Shown here: in pieces, positions 1 to 12,985 of the stretch
Layout of the letters: every line of letters starts with the position of its first letter
Position numbering within the stretch: the first letter of the stretch is position 1
Assembly (NCBI RefSeq): GCF_047948215.1
Contig: NC_134462.1
Coordinates: 116,680,437-116,744,436, forward strand
Source: Lycorma delicatula
Taxonomy: Eukaryota; Arthropoda; Insecta; Hemiptera; Fulgoridae
Direction of reading: 5' to 3'
Length of the DNA stretch: 64,000 bases
Position numbers and translations under genes: made by a program
The notes under the pieces: model-generated
Database searches by the model: none
Told to the model about the DNA's origin: nothing
What the model saw: the letters and a program-made list of their open reading frames with translations, nothing else

Positions 1-870
1 TAAAGTTTTTCATCAAAAATAAGAAGGGTTAATTCATGTACGATAAGGTGAGCTCTAGGCGTATAGAACATCCACGTAGAGAGAATTTTGTTAGCAAGAA
101 CATATAAATATATTTTTACGTAATAATCAGGAGTTACCCGCAAATCCGTTAATGATTTTATGTAAATATATTTAACTTACGATATTTCTTCTATACTGCG
201 AAGGAGGCGGTTGAAATTACTCCAATAATTCGCCCGATGAATAATCAAAGAATAGACTGTCTGTATCTTGTAAAATCAAAATTTTCAACATTTTTATTTG
301 TACCCTTTAAAATATTCTACTACGTATTATATTTGTAATATTCACCTTCTAAATGAGACCTACAAACGAGTCATTTAAACTGACAATTGCCGGATTTCAC
401 TTAAAAACTAACGTTTATAATAAAAATCCCAAATTGTTACGTGCTTTGCAAACCGCTGATCTTACTTGCGATCGGAATATTATTTAGAGTGTAAGAGAAA
501 AAAAAGATTAAAATTATTATTGAAAAATCTGGCTCCAACTTGAACTCCTTTAACGACTTACATTTTTGCTATAAATATAATGAGGTTAATTAAAACTATA
601 ATCGAGGAAAAAATTATAATTCTTATTAAAAAAAATCGAATTGAAATTGACCCTTTTAATTGAACGAGGCAAAATTATATCGTACGAATTAAAAATATAT
701 CTGGTGAAGAAAAACAAAATATTTAAAAGCTTTTGAGTCCCATTTGACCCATATATTCATAATTGTTTCATTAATATTGACAGCTGCTTTATATAATATT
801 TTTAAAATCAGCTACAAGTTGAAAAAAATTCAAAATTTAAAAAATCTTTAGCCAGGTTCCACGGGACCAC
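1..870. other. AT-rich DNA, no gene recognised
   Basis: Both strands carry dense stop codons and A/T runs. I see no coding segment, RNA gene or repeat shared with the rest of the window before the dispersed repeat that begins at about 871. Confidence 0.6.
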
Positions 871-1314
871 TTTTTACTTTCTTATACGAAGTACAAGGAA
901 GTATTGTAATCGCGAAAAATTTCGGTTTTCAGATTTCAACGAAAATACCCAACTTGACCATCTCTGAATCCATTTAGAAGTTTCGGAATAACGTCTGTAC
1001 GTATGTATCTCATAAGTAATGTCACAATTCTATCGCATAACTTAAAAACGATTAACCGGAGAATGTTGAAATTTTGGATTTATAACAGTTGTAACATCTA
1101 GTTGTATACCTTTTTTTGGTTCAAAATCTAAGTCCAAAATCCAAATTTGTTTTGGATTTTGTACTTTTTCTTAACTGCAGTAATGAGCCCTAATGAGCCC
1201 TCATCGACAGATTTTCAACGATAATCATAAGTGGTACTGTTTTTCATCGGTTTCAGAGTTATAGACAAAAAAATTTTAATTAATGAAATATTTGGATCTT
1301 ACAAGGGGAAGGCA
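871..1314 (+). repeat. Dispersed ~450-bp non-coding repeat, copy A
   Basis: This is a diverged copy of the element duplicated at 15.6-16.6 kb and found inverted at 59.9 kb. Shared landmarks in order are gtacaaggaagtattgt, atcgcgaaaaatttcgg, a tgaatccattt block, the cgtctgtacgtatgta block, an aattggattttg-like block, a gagccctcat block, cataagtggtac, and the end tttggatcttacaa followed by ggaaggca. The 5' edge (acttccttgtac type) and the 3' edge (ggaaggca) are loosely complementary, as in a MITE. It has no coding capacity. The family name is unknown to me; a non-autonomous DNA transposon is an inference from size and copy structure. Confidence 0.75.
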
Positions 1315-1678
1315 AATCGGTTCGAATCAGACTTCACCTCCTTTGTTTTAACTTTTTTTTTACTTTGAATATATTGATTTATTAATAATTAACCTCTCAC
1401 TGTAAAAAAATCTATACGACGAATAATAATTCAATAAAAAAAAAATAGGAAAAAATATTAGAAGTTATTACTGAAATAAAATTTTACGTACTTTTCATTT
1501 AAAAAAAAAAAATGTGTATATGTAATTTAATAGGCCTATAAAGAAGTCATGTGGCATCCACAACAGATTTTTTAAAAGGTTTTCATGACATCTAGTTAAG
1601 AGTCGATACAGTAAGATTTTCTAACTTCAAAATCAAAATTTAAAGGATGTACGTTTTAAGTACGGGTCCCATTCAGCC

Positions 1679-1701
1679 TTTTTTTTTTTTGGGGGGGGGG
1701 G
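1679..1701 (+). repeat. Adjacent poly-T and poly-G homopolymers
   Basis: A run of about twelve T is followed directly by about ten G, then gtg. The G run could take part in G-quadruplex-like structure, and such tracts are prone to length error in assembly. Confidence 0.8.
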
Positions 1702-1848
1702 TGTTAAACGTTTTTTATCAGAGTAATTATTCGCTTCAATAAGTCAGTTCAACTGAGTTAAAAGTTATTCAACATGCATAAAACAATTATCGTTTTTACT
1801 AAACAAGATATGGGTACCGTCACGCTCACTTGACCGATAGGGTCTGGG

Positions 1849-1856
1849 ATATATAT

Positions 1857-1895
<39 letters not shown>
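1849..1895. repeat. (AT)n microsatellite
   Basis: Nearly pure AT dinucleotide repeat with a single aaat interruption. Confidence 0.9.
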
Positions 1896-4800
1896 GCTAA
1901 ATATTTATACCAAAATTTGAACAATCTCCTTTTTTAATAAGAGGCAAAATACTGTTTAAAAATAAATAATGTTGATTATCACTTCACACCAAAATCCGAT
2001 CGAAGTAAAACTGAGAAATTTAAATAACTTAATTATCATAGCACTAAAAATCAACGTTTTATGATCGTGACGCAAAAATTCATAATAGCGAAAAACTATC
2101 CCTTCTACTTTTTTTTAATTTCGTCTAAGATTTTATGCCAAAAATTTTCAATTTTTGTCCCACATATAAAAATTGTTTGAGCCTTTTCCAAAGAATTTAT
2201 ATTTACCTTCCCTGAATTAATCAGGCAAACAATCGTATGTACGAATACATACATCTTTTCAAAACGAGTATGTTTTTAACGTATTTTTGAATTCAGGAGG
2301 ACGTGAAACATTGTAACTGCTAAATAGAAACAACATACCCGGTGAAGTAAATATAAAGAAAAAGTCGTTAATCAATAATCTGTAATAATTGATGAAAATA
2401 CACTATTATTTTTATTACTGTTTTATATATCACAATACAAATATCGATAAAAAAAACAGAAAAGGGGATTACTGGTTAAAATAATCTACAATTCGTATCC
2501 AATAAATGACCAATTACTTTGATTAATTTTTGAGGTTGTGAATGATTGACTTGTTTAATTTTTGTTAATTCCACGTTGTAAGTTCCGGTTTTAAAACCCC
2601 AAAAATATAAATTATATATTAACCGAATTTAGATAAAGGTTGAGGTTTTCAATTCCATCTGTAATATTTGTATTATTTTTTCTGGAATGTATAATTAAAT
2701 CCTTCTCTTCAACAGGTATGCCAATCTCGATATTTTTTCTTTGTAGGAAGACTTTTGGTGCATACCGTTGTAAAGTTTTTTATAAAATTTATTTATAAAT
2801 CTTTTTAAATGAAAAAAAAATCTACAAACACGAGTTTAATATATTTTTCCTTTTTTTTTGTCGTGACAATTTTTTTACGCCGAATTTTTAACGTATTATT
2901 ACCCTTATTTCATTCTGAAATTCAAAGTATTTTCGCGCAAAAATTCTTTAAAGTTCCGAATATACAGTGAGAAAAATAAAACCTATTCTCACAATCCAGA
3001 GAGCATTGGTTCACGATTTTACAGTCTCTTACCTTTTATTTCCCGCAGCTTTTTTTAATTTTTATTATGGCGTAGAATTCTCGCCTTTGTGTCTTGAATA
3101 TTTTTAAACGCGAATCATTTTCTATAAACATATCGATCTAACTGTACTTTAAATAAAGACAAACAAATCACAAATAGTTTAAAATAAAATCAACGTAAAA
3201 AAATCAATAAAATTGACTCGGAATGTTAAATTGACTTTAAGTCAATAAAACTGAAACCGGATTAGATGGGGAACGGAAATTTGATTTGATAAATGAAAAA
3301 AATAATCCTCAAATTTTCTTGTTTCAGCATTTATTGCTTACGTGATCTTCCTGAATCACAGTTAATTTTTGGATTTTACTACTAGGTGCTATACAATAAG
3401 AAAGTTTATTGCGTACGCAAAAGATGTTATTTCTTTTTTTTTCTGTTTAGTTCATATCGCATTTTAAATGATTTACGTCACTTAAATACTTCGTTTAAAA
3501 ATAACGAAGGGAATTTTCTTTCCTATACTTAAATGGTATTACTACTTTCTTGCGTCAAAACTGGAGTAGCCATCAGATTATCAAATTTCAAATGACTATG
3601 TTAAAAGAAAAAAATCAAAAAACGAGATAAACTTCATACAGTTTGATTAAAAAATCAACTCAGAGATTTACGAACTTTACTTCAAAAATAATTATAATGA
3701 AACGTAAAAAAAAATTAGCTATACAATAAATCATCTTTAGGGAAGGAATACCGCTAACGTTGCTAAAAGTGATTTTAAGTCAAGTATTAAAAATTCGAAT
3801 ATCTAATTTTTTTTTAAATACAAGAAAAAATAAGAACTTTCAGTAATATAAATGAAGGGTAAACCGACCTTAAATAGGAAAAAACATACGAGAAAATGAA
3901 AATGTACATTTCAACACATAACTCTTCATTTTATGCTTAATATATTCAGAGTCATCTACGTAAAAATTCACCCGTATTTAATTTTGAAACCGCGAGCAAG
4001 AATAATAATAATAAAGGTCATAACATATTATTTAAAATTATATTTTGCGGAAGAATACCTACAGCATTATATCTATATACGAAAAAAAAACAGTTTACAT
4101 TATCTGGAAAGTACAAAATTTACATTCCTAAGGTATCGGAGTCGATTCATGGCATAACATACGCTTAATAATATGAATATAAAAATAGTTAAGTAAATAC
4201 TTAAAGTATTTGTGAGTGATACTTATAAATTTCATAACGTCTTGGCAAAACACGTTGTCGCAAAACAACGCGATTTAAAAAAGGGACTGATGACAGACTA
4301 ATAAAAAAGAATTATTGAAATAATTAACTCGTATTTTAACCTGATTTCACTAGGGATTATTTTCACGTTGAATAAAACTTGCACCGTTTACCACAATCGC
4401 TATTACCCGTGAACAAAAATAACAGCGGTACATTTTTTAAAATATTAGTAATAAAATTGCTTGATTAATAATTTAGGTAAATGCAACCAAAATTTTGTTT
4501 TATATTTATTTTAATCGAGTAATTCATAAATAACGTTTTGTAATTTCATTCTTTGTTTTTGGATACGTGTAACGTTGATTTTCGTACTTAATTAAAGTAC
4601 GCTCCATTAGAAGCGTACTTACACTACGCTATCTCTAAAAATCACATTATACTTTTAACACAATATGTGTTTAAAATAATACGTCTAAAATTAATAAAAA
4701 ATTTTCACTCGAATAAAAAATAGATAAACACTCAAAAACACTAGAAACAATGAGTAGAAAGATGAAGAGGAAGTCAGAACCAAGTTCTCTACGGCGTCGT

Positions 4801-6176
4801 AGCTCAAGTTCACAACAGAGATAGTAGCTTTTACACCCGATACGACATAACAGTCGGATAAGTTTTTCGTTCTAGTTTTATATGAAGCAAATATTGGACT
4901 TTTATTGTACCTACTAAGACGCCAAGCTTATAACAACAAGTGAAACGGTGCCAGAATATCTTTTAATAAGTAGTTTTGACGCTTGTAAAATTATAATAGC
5001 TGAAAGCGTATTAAAATGTTGAGAAATCCTTAGCGCGTAGGTAAATTTTACGTCAATCAATTTAAGAAAGTAAAAAGATTAATATAGCACGTAGATAAAA
5101 ATAGCCAATTTTATACGTAAAATATTAATCAACATCTTATACTTCAACATTATTTCGATTTTTTCATAAATATGTGAGTTTACTACCAGGTTTTTTAAAC
5201 AAAAATATTATTTAAAAATCACCAAAATCAAATTTCATCGCTTCAGATTCCAAAAAATTTACACAACTTTTCAACGGGCAAGGTGAGATTTGACGGGCTG
5301 ATGATTAGTGACACATCAGCTTTGTACTACCGCTATAAACCTCACAGTTTGATGGATCGAAAAACTGGTCGTGTTTCTGATTATTTACGGGTTTTTTTTT
5401 GTTTTTGTTTTTTTTTTTTTTTTTAACTCATATCGAAGTTTTTGTTTATTTATTTAAAAATATTATTTTATTAATCTTAACAGTCTACAGAAAAAAAGAA
5501 TACCACTGAAATTTTTTTTTTATGTATTTTTCGGCACCGCTGCAGATAATTAATTACACGTTCTTTAAAAATATACAAAAACGCATTCCGCTTACCCATC
5601 TCTCTTTCTATATATATAAAGTAGGAAATAAAAAAATAAAAGCGGTAAGAATAAGGAAGTTAAACGAAATGAATAAAAACGTTAAAAGAACTAGAAAAAT
5701 TTGTTTGACATAGCTTACTATTTAAGAAAAGTTGCAATGGAAATTTGATCGACCAATAAGAGAGATGATGGAAATATAAGCGAGAAATTTTAGCAAAGAA
5801 TATGAACTGGAAAAAAATATTATACAACATTTATTATTATTCATCCTAAAGTTAACAATTATATCTCCATTAAAAAAAGATCAGAGATTCCAGATTCAAA
5901 GTACTCGGGAGAAGTTTATTAACTTTTAATCCTATATATATATATATATCCAAATAGATAGATTGACAGACAGAGAAACTGGGAAGTGAAATAGTATACG
6001 GGACTGTCCATTTATGTAACAAATAGCATTATTATCTAAAGATAGTACCATAACAATTTTACCCAACAGAATCATTTCTTAAATTTCTGAAGTAATGGGT
6101 GAATTGGGAGATCCTCATGGACATTCGCTAGCCAAATATCTTTATACAGATATCAGTCTGTAAATACGCCTCGCGC

Positions 6177-6187
6177 CCACACACACA

Positions 6188-6225
<38 letters not shown>

Positions 6226-6243
6226 AACACACACACACACAAA
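6177..6243. repeat. (CA)n microsatellite
   Basis: Nearly pure CA repeat with scattered T, G and A interruptions, flanked by unique AT-rich DNA. Confidence 0.9.
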
Positions 6244-7479
6244 CTGAGCAGAGATATTTCTTATAAAATTATATTCCGGAAAAGCACTTCGTATGCAAAA
6301 TCTGGAATAGATGTTGACAATATAGATACAGATTGCACAGTATTTGAATTCGTCTTATTAACTAATGAGTGTATTACAAAAACATATTAATGCGTTATAT
6401 TCATAAACAGTACAACCGTCATAATACAAAAATAACGTTTATAGTACTATAAAAATAAAAAAACCTATTTTGGGGATCTTTGCTAAGAAAACAATAATCA
6501 CCTTAGACAGGAATACTTTCTTCAATATGTTCATTGAATCAGTTTGTTTGAAGCTAAGTACGGCTATCTGCCTGGAAAAAAATAAATATTACTTCCCGGA
6601 ATTACCTAAATATTACTTGTATGAAAGTAAGTTGTTTGAGAGGTTTTAGAGTTTTAGAGCTTCGTATTAAGTGAGATCACAAATTATGGCTCTTTAATCT
6701 TATAAAAAATGTTAATATATTTCGCTTGTATAACGTGTAATTAATCGTTAATTATAATTTTCCTGACTTGTTTGTAGAAGGTAATTTAAATTTTAGTTAC
6801 GATAAATTATGAAGGTATATATCTAAACACAAAAGTATTACAATTTACATTTAAAGACTTTACTTACTAAATTTTAATTGATCATAAATTCTGCATGCGT
6901 GCGAGTATATATGTATATGTGTGCGTGTAGCTTATAAACTTGATAGATATCTGTAATGCATTCTTTTCATTAACGTTACGACTGAAAAATAACCAAAAAT
7001 ATTTAATACAATTATAATATCTTTATTATTACAATCATAAAAAAATGGCTTATCTTTTTTTTAAATGATAACGATTATAAACACAGTTTTAACTTAATTA
7101 AAAAACTGTAATTCTGTTATCAAAAAAATTTTTTGTTATACTTCATCTAATTCTTTCTAAATATTTCTTATTCCGACTTTTTCAATGATTGATTTTATAT
7201 AGCGTAATCTAATGGTGCATTTTTATTTCTCACACGTCTTTCCAGCTTAAATCCAACCAACCGTTGGTGCCTTAATATATGGATCTATCAACCTGGTAAA
7301 AATTATAGAAAAGGCTGTTTCTTTTTTTGAACGTCTTAAAATTTAATCGCTTGTAATCTAATCAGCGCGCCTAATTTTTAAACGTTTTCTACACCTTTTT
7401 AAAAAAATTTCTATTTTTTACCGTGCTGGCTTTCACAGCACACATGATTTGCTAGGATTAGAACCGGCTATTAAATAAA

Positions 7480-8640
7480 TTCGGAGGGGTCCTTCTTTCT
7501 AGGTTACTCCGCCTAGTCGGGCTTGTTCATAAAGCATACAGATCGCGTTGTCCTTACAAATTAACTAAACTAAGGCGCGGGAGTCCATTTAAGCGGCCCG
7601 CAGGGCGTTGCTAAATAGTTTGAAAAACTATTCGCAAAAGCGGTTGAACTCACCGCGGATTAAATAATCCGATTGCTCTTCGTCAAATGCTTGTTCTAGA
7701 AATTGAATTTTGATTACTAAAAAAATTATAAATGGAATTTTTAATGCCGCGATCAGCCATCGATATGACGGATTACGATCTCCAGAGACGACCTAAGCGG
7801 GATGAGCGACATCGTTTTAATTATCGCCGGGGAACAAATCTCCTACATCTGCAGGTGTTGTGCAGTAAAGTTCGGTACCCCGAACTCCCCTGCTGCCGAC
7901 CACGATCGAGACCACCTCGCAGCGATCGACACGTAGTTGAGCATCCGGGCTGCCTCGAAGAGGATAGGCCGGTATTTTACAGCTTTCTCCTCCGCAGCTG
8001 CGTGTAGCGAAGCCACCTTCTCAAACCGAACGGTCACATCCACCACGAAGAGACCGGAATTGTTTTTCACGACGATATCCGACCTCAAGCGATCTCCGCT
8101 CCCGCCAGTTCCGGGTTCAGTGGGGCTGCAAAACGTCTGCCCCACAGTCACCACGTTCCTCTCCGAAGAAGTAGAGGCATCGACGAATATCTTGTCTTGC
8201 CTACGTATATACTTCGCCTTATTGGTCCCACAGCTACCCAAGACATGACTCAGTCTCAACGGCGTCGTTGCAATTTATATCACTTTCGGGCCGTAAGGCA
8301 CCGCACATGCGACTTTGGTTCCGAGCGTGTCCGACCTCAGTTTTAGGTCATTTACGAATCGGGAATCCGTGAGGAGACCATCTTCATATAGCCAGGAGTT
8401 CCCCGCTCTATTATTTTTGAAGTATTCGACGCCTTTGCCCATCATTGGCAGGCGCCCTCATCGACTACCTCCTCCACTTTAAATTTTAACTTCAGCCGCA
8501 ATTTCCACCTGCATCACTCCATAACCGACATACCAACACCGATATATGGGTATATTTCAGGAAGGCTGATGGGTATGCCAAGGCGGCATACCCGAGGTTG
8601 AGGAAGCTAGTCAGATAGCAAAGTAGCAGGTAGGTTGAAG
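7480..8640 (-). mobile_element. R2-like non-LTR retrotransposon, 3' fragment
   Basis: A relatively GC-rich block inside AT-rich DNA. On the minus strand its translation matches the C-terminal part of the R2-type single-ORF LINEs: the region after the reverse transcriptase, a degenerate Cys/His knuckle and a restriction-like endonuclease. The reverse transcriptase itself is missing, so the copy is 5' truncated, probably near 8640. The DNA from about 7740 down to 7480 would be its 3' UTR; I set that edge only from composition. A 9-bp perfect hairpin (gggtatgcc, 5-base loop, ggcataccc) sits at 8571-8593 near the 5' edge. No target-site duplication was identified. True R2 elements sit in 28S rDNA; nothing here looks like rDNA. 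Confidence 0.7.
7843..8440 (-). pseudogene. R2-like LINE endonuclease-domain pseudogene
   Basis: The longest open part is 138 codons (8259 down to 7843). Upstream, in the same reading direction, comes a VEYFKNNRAGNSWLYEDG-like stretch (about 8435-8380), then LKLRSDTLGTKVA, which is the usual lead-in to the C-terminal Cys/His knuckle of R2-type ORFs. The knuckle is damaged: a stop codon and a frame change occur near 8250-8275, before LSHVLGSC. The endonuclease core follows as RSDIVV, then VVDVTVRFE 13 residues on, then EKAVKY. This fits the R/KPD...D...K arrangement of restriction-like LINE nucleases, with Ser in place of the Pro of the PD motif. The family assignment comes from these motifs alone. 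The copy is dead because it has a stop, a frameshift and no reverse transcriptase. Confidence 0.72.
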
Positions 8641-9290
8641 AGCAATGTTCAGCCTTGTAAGTGTGAATAAAGCGGCAGTCCAGCATTACATTTTAATAAC
8701 CGGGACTGAAAAAAGCACCGGACTGAATTATTTAAATTTGATATTTTCTTGCCCCCTTCGATTTAAAAACGAAAACTTTCACCTACCCATCTCAAAAGTC
8801 GTAATCCAATGGCTGGATTCTGAGAATGCCTTCCTTAGATCGTACCTCTTTTGTAATTTTACAGATTAAATAAGAAAATTATTGGAGTTCTGGTAAACAA
8901 GTATGTCCTCCTGCCTTACTGTTATTAACTAGTCAATTTTTATTATATTCATTTAATTGTTATTTACTTTTACGTAACTTTTTCTTGGCTATAAATCTCA
9001 AATTCCATGTTACTTATAATTCATTTTTAGTTTAAAAAAAATAACATTATCACCATTTTAAAATCTTAATATCTTTATTTCCCAACCTGATTTCTACGCT
9101 CTCAAACATTATTTCAAATAATTTTGTAGTCTTTTTAAAATAAAGCATGAAAAACACGCTTGTATGTTAAAGCTAACACGTAACATAAAGGTTTATGTTA
9201 CATCTTTGTCGTTGTCTCCTTTCCAATTCTGTCCATCTTGATGTTCTTTCTTATTACATAACGATCTGATTTTAATATAAAATATAAATA
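8641..9290. other. AT-rich DNA, no gene recognised
   Basis: A 74-codon open frame at 8645-8869 begins at the edge of the R2-like fragment and has no recognisable motif. The rest is AT-rich with frequent stops. Confidence 0.5.
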
Positions 9291-10930
9291 CAGTAAATAT
9301 AATTTATATTGACCTCCAAGGAACCGACGATTTTAGGTCATTATAACCGATAGTTACAATAACCGATGTTTAGGTAGCTTTGTAGTACTACTTCAATATG
9401 CCATCTACACGGGCATTGCAATACAGTAGAATAATAATCATTAAAAATAATAATTATTTATTTCCGTAATAACAATATAAAAACAACAAAACTACGCAAT
9501 AATAAATACAAATACGGTAGAGTAAAAGAAAATAGAGAAAAATTGTAAAAATTACTTTTTCTGCAAAAAGTCGGTTATTTTGCTTTGTTTCTAACATTTC
9601 GTGTTGTAAAACATTTTCTGAAGGTTCTTTTCTAAATAAAAACAAACACTTTTTGTTTCTTCATTAGCAATTTCTGTAAAACCCGCTAACTTTATACACG
9701 AAAGATTTTCAACGTGTGGATGAGCCGGACAGTTGTCAATGAGCAGTAGTATTTTCTCATTTTCAATCTTTAATTCGGGGTCTCATTTTCGTAACAAAGA
9801 CGTAAAAATATCACTTATCATTCAAGCTTTCTTGTTACTTTCGTACATAACAGGAAGCGATTTAAAAATTTTAAAACGTCGGGGTTTAAGACTTCTCCCT
9901 ATAACCACAAGGTTTTTTTGTCAGTTCCAGTCATATTTGTAGCAATTAGTACTGTTTTTCTTTCTTTTGATAATTTTCCCTCGAACACGTTTCGCCTTTA
10001 AACTGAATGGTTCTTTCTGGCGTCAATTTAAAAAAAAAAGACCGGATTCATCAGCATTATACATTTTTTCAATCGAAATGCCATCATTTAATTTTGGCCA
10101 AATGGATTCTAGTCATTTTTCTAACAAACCGGTTGGATCTGCTGCGGCATCACCGCTTATTCTTCCCGACACAATATCATGACGCTGATGGAACCGTTGT
10201 ACCAAGCTGAAGTTATTTCACGTGGTTTACCGAATTTTTCAAAAAAATCGTTCGTCTTAGTTTGCAATATAGGGTCGCTAATAGATATATCACTATCCTT
10301 GTATTTAAAGTATTTTGACAGCGCTTGGTCCGCATCATTTTGTTGACTAGGCCGTAGTTTTTTTTGATTTCATAGAATCTGTTTCAAAATCTTCCTTAAT
10401 TTTTTCACGGTTCTTCCATTTCACCACTAACTTCGAACGACGTACGCCTAATTCTTGGGCAATGCATTAGTTTCACCATTCTCTAACCGTCAAATAATGT
10501 GCGCCTTTTTCTCTATCGTGAAAGATTTTTGCGAAGTTATAATTAAATCGCTATTAAATTAATGATACAGGATATTTAAAATAAAATACTGTACCCGCGC
10601 GATATGATACGCTCGCAGCAAAAGATTAATAACAACTGAATGTGGCTGCTTCAGATTACAATAATCTGGTACAGGAAGAAGATAAGAAAAACATGAACTA
10701 TAGTACATATGCAGGTAAAAAGGAAAAGGCGACTCATTTTAACCGTCAAAATATATAGTGACCAAATAAGTCAAAATAACCGATACGTCACTACAACCGA
10801 TGTAATTATTAACAATATACATACTGTATTTATGTATTAACAGCATACCAAACCAACCAACAGACAAGTTTTTGGTCGCAATACCGATGCACTATAAACG
10901 ATAGTTACTGTAATCCCTATTTTCACTATA
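9290..10930 (-). mobile_element. Decayed Tigger/pogo-like DNA transposon
   Basis: The core is a minus-strand transposase pseudogene. Both flanks carry motifs of the type found in the ends of these elements: ttataaccgatagttacaat and aataaccgatg at about 9338-9368, aataaccgatacgtcac and acaaccgatg at about 10770-10802, and a weaker pair at about 10878-10905. As I read them these motifs are in the same orientation on both sides rather than inverted, so the exact termini are not settled. The limits given are the outer limits of the motif-bearing DNA. Confidence 0.6.
9541..10535 (-). pseudogene. Tigger/pogo-family transposase pseudogene (DDE_1 type)
   Basis: Read from 10535 downward across frame changes, the order is: an N-terminal helix-turn-helix start (RKSFTIEKKAHII), a CENP-B/Tc5-like DNA-binding stretch (ALSKYFKYKDSDISISDPIL, then a region ending RFHQRHDIVSGRISGDAAAD), the first catalytic segment MYNADESGLFF, a KGETC...KLSKERKTVLIATNMTGTDKK block, and the second catalytic segment KILLLIDNCPAHPHVENL near 9740. 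After that the usual third-Asp region is absent and a C-terminal-like tail follows. At least two frameshifts, several stops and an internal deletion show it is inactive. The order and wording of these motifs are characteristic of jerky/Tigger/pogo transposases; the subfamily is not resolved. Confidence 0.8.
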
Positions 10931-12240
10931 TTTGAATCCGATACTCCTTAACCAAGCGTAATCCATAGTGAAACATATAAATAGCAACAAAGAGCATAAG
11001 CGTCAAGTTGTACCATATTTTAATAAACGGCAACTACCGTTTAATACATTTGTATTAAACGTAAGCTTTATAAAAATAATTAGATTTAACTCAAAACATA
11101 ATTTTGTTGTATTCTAATAAAAATCGAACAGATAAAACACTACAAATAAATTCTACTTTTACATTAAGACATCTGCAAATAATTGATACAGAGAGATAAA
11201 CAACAATAAATCACTTTTACTTTAATACATAAATAAAAATGAAATAAAATAATAAAGCTTTGTAGATGAAACTGCTTTATGTATATATATATATATACTT
11301 TATGTTTATAAAAAGAGAAAATGAAAATGATTAATAATTAAAAAAAGGTGACTAATATACTGTATTAAAAAAATAATAATATGTTAGGAACCACTTTTAT
11401 AATAATTTATGCGTTAATAATTATAGATTATGCAGAAACTTCTGCCACAGAGCAACGCCCTAGGTAATAAGGTAGTAAATAGTTTTATAAGACTGTCATG
11501 TTACAACAAGTTAGAACACACATTTTTTTTTTTTAATCAATAGCTTATTGAGATAAAGGAAATACTTTTATTGTAATATATTGTTAATATATACGTTAAT
11601 AAACAAACAACGGAACCAGATTAATTATTATTAGAGAACTGTATTAAAAAATGCAGTGGAATTTCTGTTATAAACAATAATTTAATTATCCAATTAAACA
11701 TATAACCTCAGGTTATAAAATGTAATAATGTTGGAAAACATATAAGTTTTTTTAACTTTTAGTTATTTTTTTCGAATTGTATACCGAATGAATGTTTTTA
11801 TTAAGTTAATATAGTAGTAAAGAAAAAAACACCCGGAAACGTGATCGCGAAACATTTGCAATCGTAATTAACTACACCAAAAATTAAAGGGAATCTATCC
11901 GGTGTCAGTATCTTACATATAGGAATCATCATAACAAGTTTCAAGGTCAATATAAATAAAGAGCTTTGATGTTAACGGTTGTTTAAATAAATTACAGAAA
12001 AAAAAGGCTCTCAAAAATCGTTTAAAAAATTTAGAGAACAAATCTGCAGAGTACAGGTACTTTTGAATGGAGAAAAGAAAAGAAGTGAAATGCCGGATAA
12101 AAGAAGGAAAAACAAAGCACAGCGAAAAAATTAAAGAATTCCGGAGGAGAAAGAGGGAAAATTAGAACAGAAGGAATTGAAGTAATATTTACGCGGTCCT
12201 CTCCACGCATATTCGGGGAAAAAAGAATATATATATGTAT
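10931..12240. other. AT-rich DNA, no gene recognised
   Basis: Short AT microsatellite (11280-11298) and poly-T (11524-11536). No coding signal on either strand. Confidence 0.5.
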
Positions 12241-12241
12241 A

Positions 12242-12740
12242 CAGAATGTCCTACAGAAAAACTTTCAGTAAATGTTCTACTGTTTTTCAGAAAATAATAA
12301 AAAAAGTTCTTATAAACATAGGTCTGAAAACGCTTTTTTCCGAGTTACAGCTAGCAAAATATTTCACCCGGATTTCAGCTCTTCTAATAAAAAAAGCCTC
12401 ACTGTAATTTTTAGGACCCAAATTAAGAAGTAAAGTAATTTGACCTGACAAATAGGATAAAACAAATCAAATAACTGTAACTTTACTCATTTTTAAGATA
12501 GTTGACATAAAACACAAAATTCGGTGTCGAAAACAACTGTTTTTTTTTTTTTTTAATTTTGTAGTACAGTAGCTTTAAATGACTAATAAACGCGAAGATT
12601 TCTTAACAAAACTTGTAGAAAATTTAATTTTGAGAAAACTAATGTAAATACAGCCAATAAAAAGTAAAAAATAAAAAAAGGTTTTTTAATACAGCAAAGC
12701 AGACGAAAAATAGACAGAAAATAGTATTATTTTCTCTGTA
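12242..12740 (+). repeat. Left long terminal inverted repeat
   Basis: Pairs with 13085-13520. It starts cagaatgtcctacag and runs to the agaaaatagtattat block, with small insertions including a poly-T run at 12540-12554 that is absent from the partner arm. Confidence 0.78.
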
Positions 12741-12746
12741 ACAATT

Positions 12747-12985
12747 GATTGGCCACCACGATCACCCGACTTAACTCCATTAGATTATTTCATTTGTAGC
12801 CATATTAAAACGTTGTATACCAACAAAAAGTTAATGCAAAAAAACAGTTACTCATTAAAATAGGAAATGCTATTGAATTTATACGAAACGATCTTGCGAT
12901 GATACGGAAAGCCACCGGAAATATTTTATTTCAGGCAGAGTGCTGTGTACATTGTGAAAGAGGGAATTTCCAACAATTACTGTAA
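12747..12985 (+). pseudogene. Mariner-like transposase C-terminal remnant
   Basis: Reads DWPPRSPDLTPLDYFICSHI, the segment around the third catalytic Asp of Tc1/mariner transposases (PDLxxxDYFxxxxxK). A one-base frame change near 12840 follows, then a stretch ending in ATGNILFQAECCVHCERGNF and a stop (12983-12985). The first two catalytic segments and the whole DNA-binding domain are gone, apparently replaced by the expanded inverted repeat arms. Its remaining motif resembles that of the intact neighbour (WPPRSPDLSACDYFLWG), so the two may belong to related lineages, but their termini differ. Confidence 0.78.

Larger units (their letters stand above)
1318..7470. other. AT-rich DNA with simple repeats, no gene recognised
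   Basis: Short open frames at 3933-4157 and 5522-5713 are low complexity, lysine and isoleucine rich, and look like chance in AT-rich DNA. The stretch holds a T/G homopolymer junction near 1690, an (AT)n tract near 1870, a 9-bp hairpin at 4595-4620 (aagtacgct / agcgtactt) and a (CA)n tract at 6177-6243. I see no exon, RNA gene or mobile-element protein. Confidence 0.5.
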
